From Diprion similis (Eukaryota; Arthropoda; Insecta; Hymenoptera; Diprionidae), in contig NC_060105.1 of assembly GCF_021155765.1 (NCBI RefSeq), forward strand, positions 1,488,001-1,552,000: DNA of 64,000 nt. Reading direction: 5' to 3'. This document shows positions 1 to 14,752 of the stretch, one piece after another; the first letter of the stretch is position 1, and every line of letters starts with the position of its first letter. The notes beneath the pieces are model-generated. The model was not told the DNA's origin, searched no databases, and saw only the letters and a program-made list of their open reading frames with translations. The position numbers and the translations under genes are program-made.

Positions 1-2099
1 AAAAAAGTGTAAAAACGCGTCGCGGACTCGGAATATCACGCGGTGAAATTTCGGTTAATAGGAATCGGCACACTTCCAGATCTAACCTGCTTTATCGCGC
101 GATATCTCATTGCCCCCAACGAAGAAAATTAACCGAGGAAAATTGATCGACGGAGAATTCGAATGAAAGCAAGACTTTCAGCCGACGACCCATTACAACA
201 GTTTGGTAAATAAGGCCCATTTTCAACTATGGGAGGCCGAATTTTCGGTCATCGAACCCTTTTCAATTAGGAGACAATGAATTTCGGTTCTATTTTTCAT
301 TTGGAGCATTACTCTTGTGCGGCTACTCCAAGGGCCGGTAATTGGGTCGTCTAGCTATAACTCGCAGCGATGATGAGGCTGCAATTGCCTCCCGCCATGC
401 AGCAGCTGAGCTGTACAACCGAACCGGGACGATTTTTCGCCCAGCTGCAGGCCTTTTCATCAGATCGAATTATACGCGACGCGTTTATTCGCGAGAGCGT
501 ATCTTCTCACCTTGCGTGTATAATTGCACCGTTCCATTCTGATTAAAAATATACTTGTAGTACAGATATTTATCTTGTTCTCGACTGCCGTCAGGATCTG
601 GAGCGATTTCTAATACGCGCTGTCGCGAATGCGCTTCTTTTTTTTAATACATAATTTCATTTCATTCCGTTTCGAAGCCGAAGTCTTTTTTCTGTATCCA
701 TAGAGGAGACAGAAACTTTTGGCCATTTACGATCCGAATTACCGATCAATGAATATTGGTATAGGAATCGACCAGTGTGAGGGCGATATTTGTATACAGT
801 TTTTTATTAATAATGTAATTTAAAGTTCGAGTAATAGAGTTGAAGAAACAAACGAGATATAATCATTGAATTTGGCTCAACTCGACCGCGGTCAGAGACT
901 CTTAGTGTTGTAAGACGGTTTCGACTTGCGGTTGACTTGCGGAATTTCCACTGATCGTGTTGTATCAACAGTTATTTATTTACCGCGTCAACTTTTAACG
1001 AAACCAGTCCGATTTGTACGATGGGTGTCAAACCATCGTCGATGTTTTATATCTCAGATCTGTATTCGTGTGGGTGCAGTGCTCTTTATGAGCGAAGCTT
1101 ATACACAAATGCGTAAACTGGACTGCGACGCATCTGGAGCATAACGATGTTCGCTTACTTTTATGCACTATCTTTACTGGATTATTTATGCGCCTATCGT
1201 GATCTCGAATTCCCTTATTCGTATTCTTCCCGCCTATTAAGGCGAGCATTAATAAGCCCATTCACCTGCCCCTCGACTCTGTTTCGCAATCGAGATGTTT
1301 TTCTTTCTTCATATCGTGTTACGAAGTGACAAATACGTGAACGAAAAAATGCACACATTCTGTAAGACAGTCGCGAAATCTGCCTCAGCTTCAAACCGTA
1401 TACCGACCGTGGCTTTCACAACATTGAAACTTATCTACCGTTGCTAACTTATCGACTGCGGGTAAAGCAACTACATTGATCGTCACTTACTGACCGAAGA
1501 CAAGCAACGTCGAAGATTTCCGGCGAATGGAAAGTTGCGTTTTATCTTGATCAGTTAACGCATCGACTTGTTCCGTAATGCAAGATTGATAATTAATATA
1601 TTGCTAGAGTTGCTCAGTCGACAAATTCAAAATACGCAACTGAAAAACGATTCAGAGTACACGGGATGAATATATGAACCTGAGATAAATCGTAAATGAT
1701 GTCCGATTGTTACGAATAGGTAACGAGGTATTGAGTTATAATCACTTACGAGTCATGACGATGTATTTATTAGTCTGCATAATCATTGAATGCGAACTTT
1801 GTCATGTGATTTTTTTCTAATCTTATTCTGTTCTAATAACTGCATTACGCTTGAACTTTGTGCGATATCTATTGCAACGTTATATGTATGTGTAATTACA
1901 AGATAATTATTATTTTATACGCTTATAGTTGAAGATACTTCATATCAACGATATATAATTAGGTACATTATGTTTATGACATAGATAGTGAAGGCTATAT
2001 TGATGTATTTTTTACATATACGGTTATTACTGGCGTTATTGCGGTTGGAACGTTTCTTTTGGAATGTAGATCGCCTCCACCCTCAAATGTAAAATGCGT
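1..2099. other. Intergenic / 3' flank of the CRIP gene, no gene recognised
   Basis: AT-rich sequence with only short open frames (under about 80 codons) on both strands, none resembling a known family. It holds the probable 3' untranslated region of the minus-strand CRIP gene, whose stop codon is at 2102-2100. Nothing else can be supported from sequence alone. Confidence 0.6.
1766..1771 (-). terminator. Candidate polyadenylation signal (AATAAA) for the CRIP gene
   Basis: TTTATT on the plus strand reads AATAAA on the minus strand, about 330 nt beyond the CRIP stop codon. The hexamer is canonical and in the right direction, but such hexamers are common in AT-rich DNA, so the assignment is inferred. 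Confidence 0.35.
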
Positions 2100-5000
2100 T
2101 TACTTCTTGTAAACATAACTCTCAGCACCGCCTCGACCAAAGCCTGTAATTATCATAGAGGGATTTTATCAGTTTTCCAACTTTCAGATAATATGAGAGT
2201 TGATAATTGTAATTAATTTCTACGAGTTAAATGTGAACCAAAATGAAGAAGTGAAATAAATAAATGCATGAAACTTGATGAAATTCACGTCTACTTGTGG
2301 TATTTATAAATAATTCCAGTTCTGTTTGTTCGCAGATATTGAATTGAAGAATCAAAAAGTGTCTCACCTCCGGGGCCGAATAATGCGGCGTAACAAGGCT
2401 GATTGCAGTATGGTTTACCCTCATGCTCGGCGTGGCTGCCAGGGGTCAAAGTCTTGTTGCACTTTTCGCATCTCAAACATGCGCTGTGCCAGTCCTTTCC
2501 CAGGGATGTTTTTCGTTCCGCTGCGCAAAAACAGAGAAGCATGGAGACTTTATACCGCATATACGCGTCGTGGAAAACAGGAACAAAAGAAAAGCCAACG
2601 GGTTGTAAAAGGGGGAGGAATGAGCATAAAAATCCGAGACGACGACCCGCAGCCGCTTTGGAACCAAGAGAAATGAATAAATCGATGCCACTGCACCTCC
2701 ACAGCAGCTGTCACAGAATGCAACCGAGCCGAGGCATTAGCAATTTTCTAATTACGAATTTCAAGAAGACATCAGGCACCCCTTGGGTCCCGGAGCTTTC
2801 TTTCTGCTAAAAAACTCCTTTTCACTCGCGGTGTGAACTCGGCGATGTCCGCGGGGAGCGAACTCGGAGCTCGCAAAACAGCGCATTGTGGAACCGGGTG
2901 TTTTGTTCTGGTGAAAGAATCCGCGACGCATGCATCCATCATCCCAGATGAGTTTGCGATATCGTATTAAATAGAGATGTTTATTACGCGACGCTACTCG
3001 TATTAGTTACTTGAATTATTGCATCGTGGCAATCATGAGTAGATATCGGCAGCCGTAACAGCCAATGCCTTTGTTTCTCAACAGCACTAATTCATCAATC
3101 CACAGTAGAGCGTCGAGTACACTGCGCCGATATAAATTTGGTGCAGATCAACGTCTGTACTCAAATTCGCAGCTGTTACGCTGAATCTTATTTGTCCAAA
3201 TGATCGCAAGAAATTTGTGCGAGCGATCCGGTTAATTCGCCCTAAGACCTGTATCGACAGTGGATCATTTGACGTTTCGAGATTCGGACCCGCAATCCTT
3301 ATGGTCATGTGGTACTCAGCTTTCCTGAATTTCGCCACCAAAAAGCGATGCACCGTAGAATTTGAACCCTATCCGTTCGTTCGTTTAATTAATATAAAAA
3401 GCAAACGGGCGAGTTTGCTCGGTCGGTAACGGTAAGAATACTACATGACCTTAAACAGCGTATCCAAATCCTCGAGGGTTAATTATTAGCGCGAACAATT
3501 CGCAGGCTGCGATTGGGTAGTGGCTCTCATCTCCAGGTCCATCAGCGTAACAAATCCGCGTTATGTAAACCAGAATCATCCAAGTCGCTCTCGAGACCGA
3601 GAGATGTAAAGAGCGCGGGCCGAAGGGATGAGGAGGAGAGTGACGGAGGCTGGGCAACCCCACTTTCATTGCCATTTCGCCGCAAACAAACCTGTCGCTC
3701 TCATCTCCGGGCGCCTGCCCGGCTCGCTCTTCTTGTTATTACCTAGGCAGAGAAGAAGGCCGTCGGAGCGGGCAGAAGAGCTTTGTTGTTGTCCTCGCAG
3801 GCGGATGGAAGCTTCATTGTTGTACAGTGGGCGACTGCGATGTCGGAATGCCGCTCCGTGTACGCAACCTTCCCCCTAAACCCTATGGTTTCGCGCCTGT
3901 GTATGAATTCGCGCACCGCGTACACCTTGCCAAATTCATTCCGCTCCTGAGTCCCGACGAGCTTTCGACCGACTCGCTGCAAGCTCCTCAGCGACTCCAA
4001 TGCTGCCATCGGCAATCCTCGCGGTTCATTAGACAAGCACGAAACGTGCGCAGCTACTTGGGATTCGCCCTTCGCTTCACCCCCCTTCAAGGATTTACCG
4101 AGAGATTCAACGCCGTCGAGTGTACTGTACATCCATATCGCCACACCCGACTGACGGGTCCGGATACTCGGTGGGTAAAACCAGAAGACCGCAATACCGC
4201 AATTATTCTAACTTTTCATTCCCGAATTTTAATCCCCTGATTTCCGCCTATAAGCTACTTTTTCTTCAGGGTCTACTGTTTCATGATTTCAATGCGTTAC
4301 CAAGTACTCGACCGAGGCTCCAATTCTTAGCTACGTTTGTATATTTCATGTCGAGAGGGAAACTGATCCAGTAATCAATTCGGTCTGTGACTCGGTGAGA
4401 CTGCGATTGGCTCATAGATTCTTTTCGGTCACCGCGTAGGTGCGCTTCCACGTATGGATACATTAGTTCCTATAGGTACGCCCACGTATGCATCGCGGGT
4501 GCGTGAGACGCACGACGCTTTCAGCGTCACTCGTCGACGACTCCGCAACAGAGCTGGGCTCTATTCACGAGGTAGACGGGTTTTTATCAAAAGACTCCGA
4601 TGTACTGCATGCGTCGGTATGCACGAGGTACCGAACCGTCTATAACGTGATCCAAAAGTGCGCCTCTTTTACCCGGAGCAAGAGTCGTATAATTATGAGG
4701 CCAGAAGTATGAGGCCACATTGATATGGTAATGAAAATCCTTTGTGTAGAAGATTTTGAGCTAATTTTGGGGAGTTTGAAACCATCGAGAAATAAACGAT
4801 AGCTCAGCTGCAGATTACAAATTTCTAAAAGCTTATAAATACCTTATCCGTCAACAACTTGGAGATTATTTCACTGTGACGGTGTATGAAGGTTTATCGA
4901 ATACCTACTACGAAATGTGTCGTAAGCTGATAATATAACGCGATACCGATTATACGGAAAAACAAACAATATACCTAGGCGATAAGCCTCCCAATTACGT

Positions 5001-7219
5001 TCAGTGCCATTTATTGCCGTAACAACATAGTTTCCTGCTTAACCGTGCAGCTGACGACTGAAATTTTTCAACGATTACTCGCTACCTAACAATAAATTTT
5101 ATACGCTCACGGCTCACGCGAATATCCGTCGACTCCAACGGAGCGTCAGCTCGCGTAACTTTCTACGATTTTTCATTAGCTTCTTTTTCACTCTTTTTCT
5201 GTTATTTCATTCACGGTGTAAATACTTACACTGTGCATCACAGAAATACGGAGAATCGTGTGTTTGAGTCGTAGCGTTAAATGCTGTATCTACAATGTTA
5301 TCTCAAAACGCTCGTCGTGCAACCGATCCACGTGCAGAGTCACTTCCTCTCGCATGGTCGTAATCATTGCTTTCACCGTCGTCCTCACGGAGGGGGAATC
5401 GATGGTTAATTAATCTTTTGGAGAAGTCAAACTCAAGTACATTGCAAAAACATCACATTTCGACGATATGATTATCAAGTCAAAGGTTACTGATATAAAT
5501 CGATACGATACATCGTCAGCTTTTCGAATTTAGTCTCGTGATCGATCACTGGCGGATTAAAGAGACAAATTGAATAACGCGCCCATCGGTATATGGGAGA
5601 AAGGTATGAAGTTCTTTTTTCTCAACCACGTATGCAATTAACATCCGACTTCGAACTGCTTGTCGTTCGTGTTTTCACACCTGTATTGCAGCTTTGTGTA
5701 CTCAGGTGCAGTTGTAACCGACATATAACTCGAAGCGTGTATAGAGAAAGTGCTCGAAGGTTGAGAAGATGAGGTCACGGTTAGATCCGCGTGATTCATC
5801 CGTCCGCATAATTTTAAACGACCGGTGCATGCGTAATTGCGCGCTTGCTTGGATTCGGTAAAAAACTCAACGAGAATCGCATCGATTTTTTAACCAAGCT
5901 ACACGAGGAGAGTAAAAGAGAACGTGGGTCGAGAGCTGGACGCCAAGTAGGTATGTGTGCCTTCCTTCTTACGCATAACTGAGATCATCGCTAATTAAAA
6001 TACAGCTCGAAAGGCACGTTATCGAGGAATAATAGTGGCGATAACAATGCCTTGACACAGTTCCACCATATCGGCTGACACACAACACGTTTCCGCAAGG
6101 ACGTTTCCCTTCGACTTTGTTCGCAGAAACGCATTCCACTCGTTGCACTAATTACGTTTCAACGAAGTTGTGGATGTTTTCTGTCATGCATTCTTGCAAA
6201 ATTGTAGTATTTGCAAATTTTCTTTCTTTTTTTCGTCCCGGATCGCGTTGCGTTGCAAGTAAACCGCCGACGCTCGCGATTCCGTCATTTTTTTACAACG
6301 TTTGCCGAAAATCGCTGACCAAGAGAGACGCGGAATGGAATCGCCGGTCATGTTGGCAAGAAATATATTTAATAGCATCACGTCCAGTCGATGAAACGCA
6401 AATTCTTCTTCTAAAATATTCGTAATTTTTTCACGGATATCCCTCAAGATTTCCCGCATCCGGTTCTGCACTGCGATACGTAGCTCAGACATCCGGCATC
6501 CCATTCTTTTGTGCTTAGCTGATGTATTCACGCGTTGACGCGTACACATTTATAACGATAATTATAATTAAACACAGAGGCGTCCACCCGTATACACACC
6601 GCGGCTCGGCGCTCATTACGGCAGAGTTGTAAATAAAAGTGACGCGGGAATCTCTAGATGATTGCCATTGAAACGTAGCGAAAATTGTAGTCACGGTGCT
6701 AAGATACGCGACACTGTTCAAACTAAGGCTTAATTTGTGATTGATTGAACTCAGTAGCATATCAACATGCAAACCGATTTTCCATCAAGATTAAAACCAA
6801 CAACATGAGAGAATGAAACGGGAATAAACTAGGAATACTGAGAGCGTTAAGAGAGCGTGCAATTATCCTGAATTATATGCATTCATTAAATTGTGTCGAC
6901 CGGTTAACCGCAGCTACCGCAGCTCTTATTTTTTTCCCCACATTATCAAACTTTGTTATCATCAATCGAGTCGTATATTTTTTTTTTTTTTTACCCCCAG
7001 TATGAGAAACAATTTTCAATTGATACGATCTCACGCAGTGTAGATACAAATCGACACGCCCTTGTTCAGCCTTCTTTCCAGCTAAAAATCTAGCGTTTAA
7101 AGTGTGGTTCACAGGGTGTAGAAGAAAGATGGGGAAAATCTAATCCAAGATAAGAAAGCAGTGAAAGCAGAATACTCACCGAAGTATACCGGCTTTTCGC
7201 ACTTCGGGCAGTTCGGCAT
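2100..7219 (-). CDS. Crip1: CRIP-type single LIM-domain protein, three coding exons
   Basis: Cysteine-rich intestinal protein family: a very small zinc-binding LIM protein, thought to act as a protein-interaction module; its precise role in insects is not readable here. Coding exons on the minus strand are 7219-7180, 2520-2368 and 2143-2100, with GT-AG introns of 4659 and 224 bp, both in phase 1. The joined protein is 78 residues (vertebrate CRIP1 is 77). It begins [13 protein letters not shown] and ends [14 protein letters not shown]. All eight LIM zinc ligands are visible: C4, C7, H25, C28, then C31, C34, C52, C56. The stretch [10 protein letters not shown] and the terminal Gly-rich [12 protein letters not shown] tail are hallmarks of CRIP rather than of longer CRP/MLP proteins. 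The start is the only ATG giving the CPKC motif. The long first intron has no supported gene inside. The divergent neighbour is the TRPA gene. Confidence in family and exon joins is high; untranslated exons are not resolved. Confidence 0.95.
2521..7179 (-). other. CRIP intron 1 (4.66 kb), no nested gene recognised
   Basis: Intron between CRIP coding exons 1 and 2; donor GTGAG read on minus from 7179, acceptor GCGCAG ending at 2521. Two overlapping opposite-strand open frames of about 135 codons lie in a GC-richer patch (3743-4240), but neither resembles a protein family and each is probably a by-product of base composition. Otherwise it is moderately AT-rich with no long repeat arrays, unlike the pan introns. 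It may hold regulatory elements, which cannot be named from sequence. Confidence 0.7.
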
Positions 7220-8723
7220 GATGCAGGTTAGCTGGGCGTGAGCGTGGCTCTCAACGGCTACAAACGAATCGTCTCTGAAGTCTGGGAAGCGTTCTTCGGC
7301 GTGGTCAACCGCTCACTAGATCGCGTCTGGTCCCGGTCGCCGGGTTTCCCCTTCTCTGGCCTTCCGTCCTGCTTCTTGCGTCCCGCAACGCGTTACGTTC
7401 AGCTTTATAATGTATTGCGTCCGATCCGTTCAAGCAGCCACTCGAGCCGATCGCAGCCCGGCTCTGGGTGAGCTCACCGCAAACGCTGATGTAATCGGTT
7501 AGTATTTTGGCCCTCTTGTCATCCGGCCGATCGCAATGTTTCTAGAATCGATGCAACAAGCACTTTATCTCAAAATGCCCCAACTAGTTGCAGAGAGCCC
7601 GAACACTTTGCCCCAATTTTTTGGGGTCAAGACTTTGTTCGAAAGGATGGTTTTCGCTCCAATCTATTGTGAAGCTGGGATTGATTGTCATAGAAGCTTA
7701 AAGGAAGGTCAAGATAATCCTCGAAAGAGCCGACCGCACAAAAGCTTCCTAAGCCACGGGTACACTTATATTGTTGTTAGTCTTATCTATTCGAAATTAT
7801 TTTCTTTTATTCTCTGAGAAATCAATTCATTCGATCTTCTTTCCGACTGTAGGTCAATAACTTGTATAATCGAACTACGCATAAAGTATATCGTCGCATT
7901 TAAATTCGACAATGATCTGCGGTGAATGGGGTCTACTACTTTGATACAGAAGATTGAAGGAATAAAAGAGCAGAAGGAAAGGAGAGAAAAAGAATGGGTA
8001 ACAATCTCGGACGCTGGAAGAAGCTCGGCTGGATCTGATATTGATTGATTGAGACAAGGTCGAAGACGTAAATCATCGAGGCGTAGGCTGGAAAGTTTTG
8101 GTCAGCCTCTAATACTCCTGTCGTAAACCATGTCTACGTTCGCGTAAGCAGCCTATGATTTCCTTCATCCATTCTCACTGTGTTGTATGAATTTTGTGCC
8201 TAGCACAAGGAGAAAGCTAAAAGAAATTGATTATATATGCTCTATGATCTCTGATACGATATATATAAAATAATTTCCAGACCACTGCCAGTAATGAAGA
8301 GAAATTAAGACTGACTCGAGTGAATTTCGGGACTTTGACCGACGTTCAATGTAACAGTTCAAAACCTGGGGCTAAGCTCAATGCCAGAGGAAAATCCGAC
8401 TTGAACGAAATCAGTGCTTAAACCAAGATTTCGTCGTTACTATATAAACCGATATACCGCAGAGCGATATGGTACACGAGAATTAATTAGGAGTTATTAG
8501 CGCACCGAGTGGTGACATTGCAAACAGCTAAATGACTTCCTCTGGTAACCACATCCTCGAATAAATAATGGAAGTGGAAATTGTTAGTGGTGTTCTTTCG
8601 TTCGTCGTGGGTGTTGGGGATTAGTTGGGTTTCATACTCCAGGGATTACAGTCGGAGTACCTAAGAATCGCTTCTCTCTTCACGGTCTTTCATCGCTCCA
8701 AGCAGGGGTGAAATCTGGTCAAG
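7220..8723. promoter_or_regulatory. Divergent intergenic region between CRIP (minus) and TRPA (plus)
   Basis: 1504 bp separate the two start codons, so both promoters should lie here unless far upstream 5' exons exist. Candidate TATA-like motifs are TATAAAG on the minus strand at 7409-7403, about 185 nt upstream of the CRIP ATG, and TATAAA on the plus strand at 8443-8448, about 275 nt upstream of the TRPA ATG. A 93-codon plus-strand frame (7536-7817) has no recognisable family features and is not called. Promoter positions are inference. Confidence 0.4.
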
Positions 8724-11793
<3,070 letters not shown>

Positions 11794-14343
11794 TTGAAAA
11801 CCATACGCAACGCGTGTTGCATGGTTATGATGGAATTCAACAAGCTGAATTCTCGGTGCTTAGACATTCGTTGAAAGAAAACTTATAACTTAGCTGTTCT
11901 TGCTGCAATTTTGATTAGCGTGAACTAGCGTTCGACCCATGGGGAGTGATGGAAATCATCTAGCAGCATAAATAAAATTCCAAGCGTGTCATGGTGGCCA
12001 TATTAAAAATACGTCACAAACATATTTTATTAAGAAGTTTAAACCACAGATTTAAATACTCAGCCAGTCTTCGATCAACGGATCATTTTGAAACGCGGGA
12101 AATTAAAATCTGAATGTCTATTTCGTCGGTAAAACAGAAGCGCGTAAATCTGACGAAAAAAAAACATAATTCTAATCCCAACGAGGTAAGTTATACTCAT
12201 TATATAAATATGCATTGATAAAAAGCATCGCAATACTCGTGAAATTGACCTCAGCTGGTAATGAAGGCACGCGTGTGTATATTCATTGTCAGTTGTCGAG
12301 AGACTTGGTTACCCGTGAAATATGGTGCTATTGTGGCCCAACAGATGTCAGAGGTAGACAGGATGGCGCTGCATTGCAAGTGAATGATCGGTGTTCGAAC
12401 CTTAATTTCATCAGATTACCGGCATACGGAAAAAAAATTCACTGGACCAACAAATTTTGATGCTAATATAGTTATAGCAAGATTTTAGCTGTTGAATAAA
12501 AAATTTTCATTACAACAGCAAAGGTTTTACAAGTACAGCCAAACGGAGTTCCAATTTTTTTGTTTGTATTGCATATAGCGATTTACTCACGTTGACCTAA
12601 TGCAGTAACTTCACAATCATTTGTGATACATAGGTACAAATGATCCGAGAATAAGTAATTCGTTTCAATTGGATTCTATAACATATTATTGCAATCTTTA
12701 CAAGCGAAACAAACACCTCTGATTTCTAAAATATTTTTTAATCCAGACCCCCGCAATCTGCAAAGTAGTCGGACAGTTGTTCGGCTACGAGTAATTTATG
12801 ATATTGAACATCGGATATGATCATTAATAACGTGTCGATGATGAAGGAGAAAATAATTTTTTCTATCTTTAACCACTCGCGTGTATTTGCGACTTATGAT
12901 TTTTATTTCGTTTATTCTACTAGCCCACGTTTATACATTAATTATAATTATTAGAGTATTCGATTTATAAATGTAGCAGTGTTACATTTTCAGTAATTTT
13001 GTCTGATTCTACAACGATGTCGATTTTTACCTGTGAAGAAAAATAAATTGTCGTTTGTTTTTCATCAATATATCTATTTCCTTTTCGTTCGTGTTTCTCA
13101 TCTTTCATTACACGACTTGGTTGCTTTCCAAGGATTCGGTCAGCCGTTAAACGTAAGAAGGATAGTCTTCAGTCTGTTGTCGAATGAGAAGATCAAAGTG
13201 ATGCAGAGTTTTCGGCGGTATTTAATCGCGTGTAATATTCGATGCAATATAAGATTTCCGCGACAGGTGAATTATACGCATTATTCAGGCGTCCGACAAG
13301 TGACAACGATAGCTGTTATCGGAATTCTCTTATAATGATCGTTTGATTATTGTTCAGCCGTCAAGCGGTATGTACATAAGTTACGAAATATTATCAAACG
13401 TATAAGGTAGGCATGCATGTTATAACGATGACAGTGATGCTGGCATCAGCAGCGAGCTCATTTCGGTCAGGTATCGCTTTTCAATCTTGACTTCTCCGTA
13501 TATAATATTGATACACATTTACACAAATGTGTCGGCCTGCATATCTAATCTAAAAATCTAAAAAGCAGAAAAACACTAATCGGAAATTACCAGCCCTAAT
13601 CCCCAACTCGTCATCGAAAATTTAAGAGAGCGTTAATTCCATCGCGCAGATAATTCGCCGAGCTTTTCAGCTCGCAATGTCGATCCGGTTTCGCAGTGAA
13701 AACCCGATAACGTCTGGTTTGCTTTAATTTCATCTATAGATTGAAAATCCGACCAATTTTTTCCTCACTACCGTTTTAGAGGAATATCTGCGCAATAATT
13801 TTAAAGGCCGAAGGCCGTGATCTACGAATGGTAAAACGCGTGATTCGACGTGACGGGATTAACGGATTGAATTCACTGACACACGAGCGTGCATAGTTGT
13901 CACCTAACACCGCGAGGAACCCAAAGGAGGCACCTACATACTACGTCTTATCTCCTCGTCTCCTGACTTGCGTGATATGGCGTGTAGAGTGAGTCAGTGA
14001 ATGACATCTCAAACTCTGACCATGACCCGCGAGTCTATTATTGCGTCTATATATATCGAAGGCGTGAAATTACATACGATCATGCACGGACAGGGTATAC
14101 ATGGAATCATCTACGCGGGGTTGTAATTGATATGACGGTGGACTTACACACACCTGTCCACCGATTAGGTGAACTCGCGGGTTTAGAAATGCGTTACGAA
14201 ATTTTAACCTGCCGTTAGGCTGCAGGTTTTGACGTCCAAGATACGAGGAATAAATATGAAAATAAAGGGGTATAAAATGAACGTGTAACTTTTACAGGAT
14301 GTGCGTGATTCTGAATTTTGTATATTTCAAATGATGCAGCTGA
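11794..14343. other. TRPA 3' flank and intergenic region, no gene recognised
   Basis: AT-rich, largely non-repetitive DNA between the TRPA stop and the retrotransposon. Short open frames at 12215-12460, 13033-13335 and 13997-14218 show no family motifs, coding bias or flanking splice signals and are treated as chance. The copia element is inserted at its right edge. Confidence 0.6.
11971..11976 (+). terminator. Candidate polyadenylation signal (AATAAA) for the TRPA gene
   Basis: First AATAAA on the plus strand after the TRPA stop, 178 nt past 11793. Position and strand are as expected for a 3' untranslated region; use is inferred. Confidence 0.5.
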
Positions 14344-14348
14344 ATATA

Positions 14349-14752
14349 TGTTGTAATATTTCTTTTTTTGGTTGGAAGTGGGTATACATATATTGAATTT
14401 CAGTCTGGTTTAAATCTCTTATTTATTTGAGTTATTGTTAATAAGAACTGAAGAGGATAACAAAAGTACAAAAGGGGCCTTTCTTAGGAGTATTTATACT
14501 TGTATCGAAGCTTAACAATTTAACATACATTTAGGAATAATTTTACTGACGGATTTAGCAAGTACATGCAGGATTATATTGGATACACTTTCTTTGAAAA
14601 TTTCACCATACTTGCTAGCTGACTGATTTCTGTTTCTTTGTACCGGAAGACGCAGCAGGAGCAGCTAGCGCCCTCAAGCCGCGTTTACATTTTTCATTCA
14701 ACTTAAGCTTGGTACTTATGTGCGACACTTAAAGTAATTAGGTATCTTAACA
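14349..14752 (-). repeat. 3' LTR of the copia element (404 bp)
   Basis: Direct repeat of 18859-19262 with TG...CA termini. In element orientation it starts TGTTAAGATACC. It contains TATAAATA (14498-14491) and an AATAAA hexamer (14427-14422), giving a plausible U3-R-U5 layout. Its first six bases (TGTTAA) supply the last codon and the stop of the Gag-Pol frame. Confidence 0.97.

Noticed and set aside
3743..4240. Overlapping open frames of about 135 codons on both strands in CRIP intron 1
   Set aside because: No domain, signal peptide or conserved motif in either; both depend on a stop-poor GC-rich patch, and two strands open over the same DNA argues for composition rather than coding.
12390..12405. 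GTGTTCGAACCTT resembling a tRNA T-loop
   Set aside because: No acceptor stem or D-arm can be paired around it.
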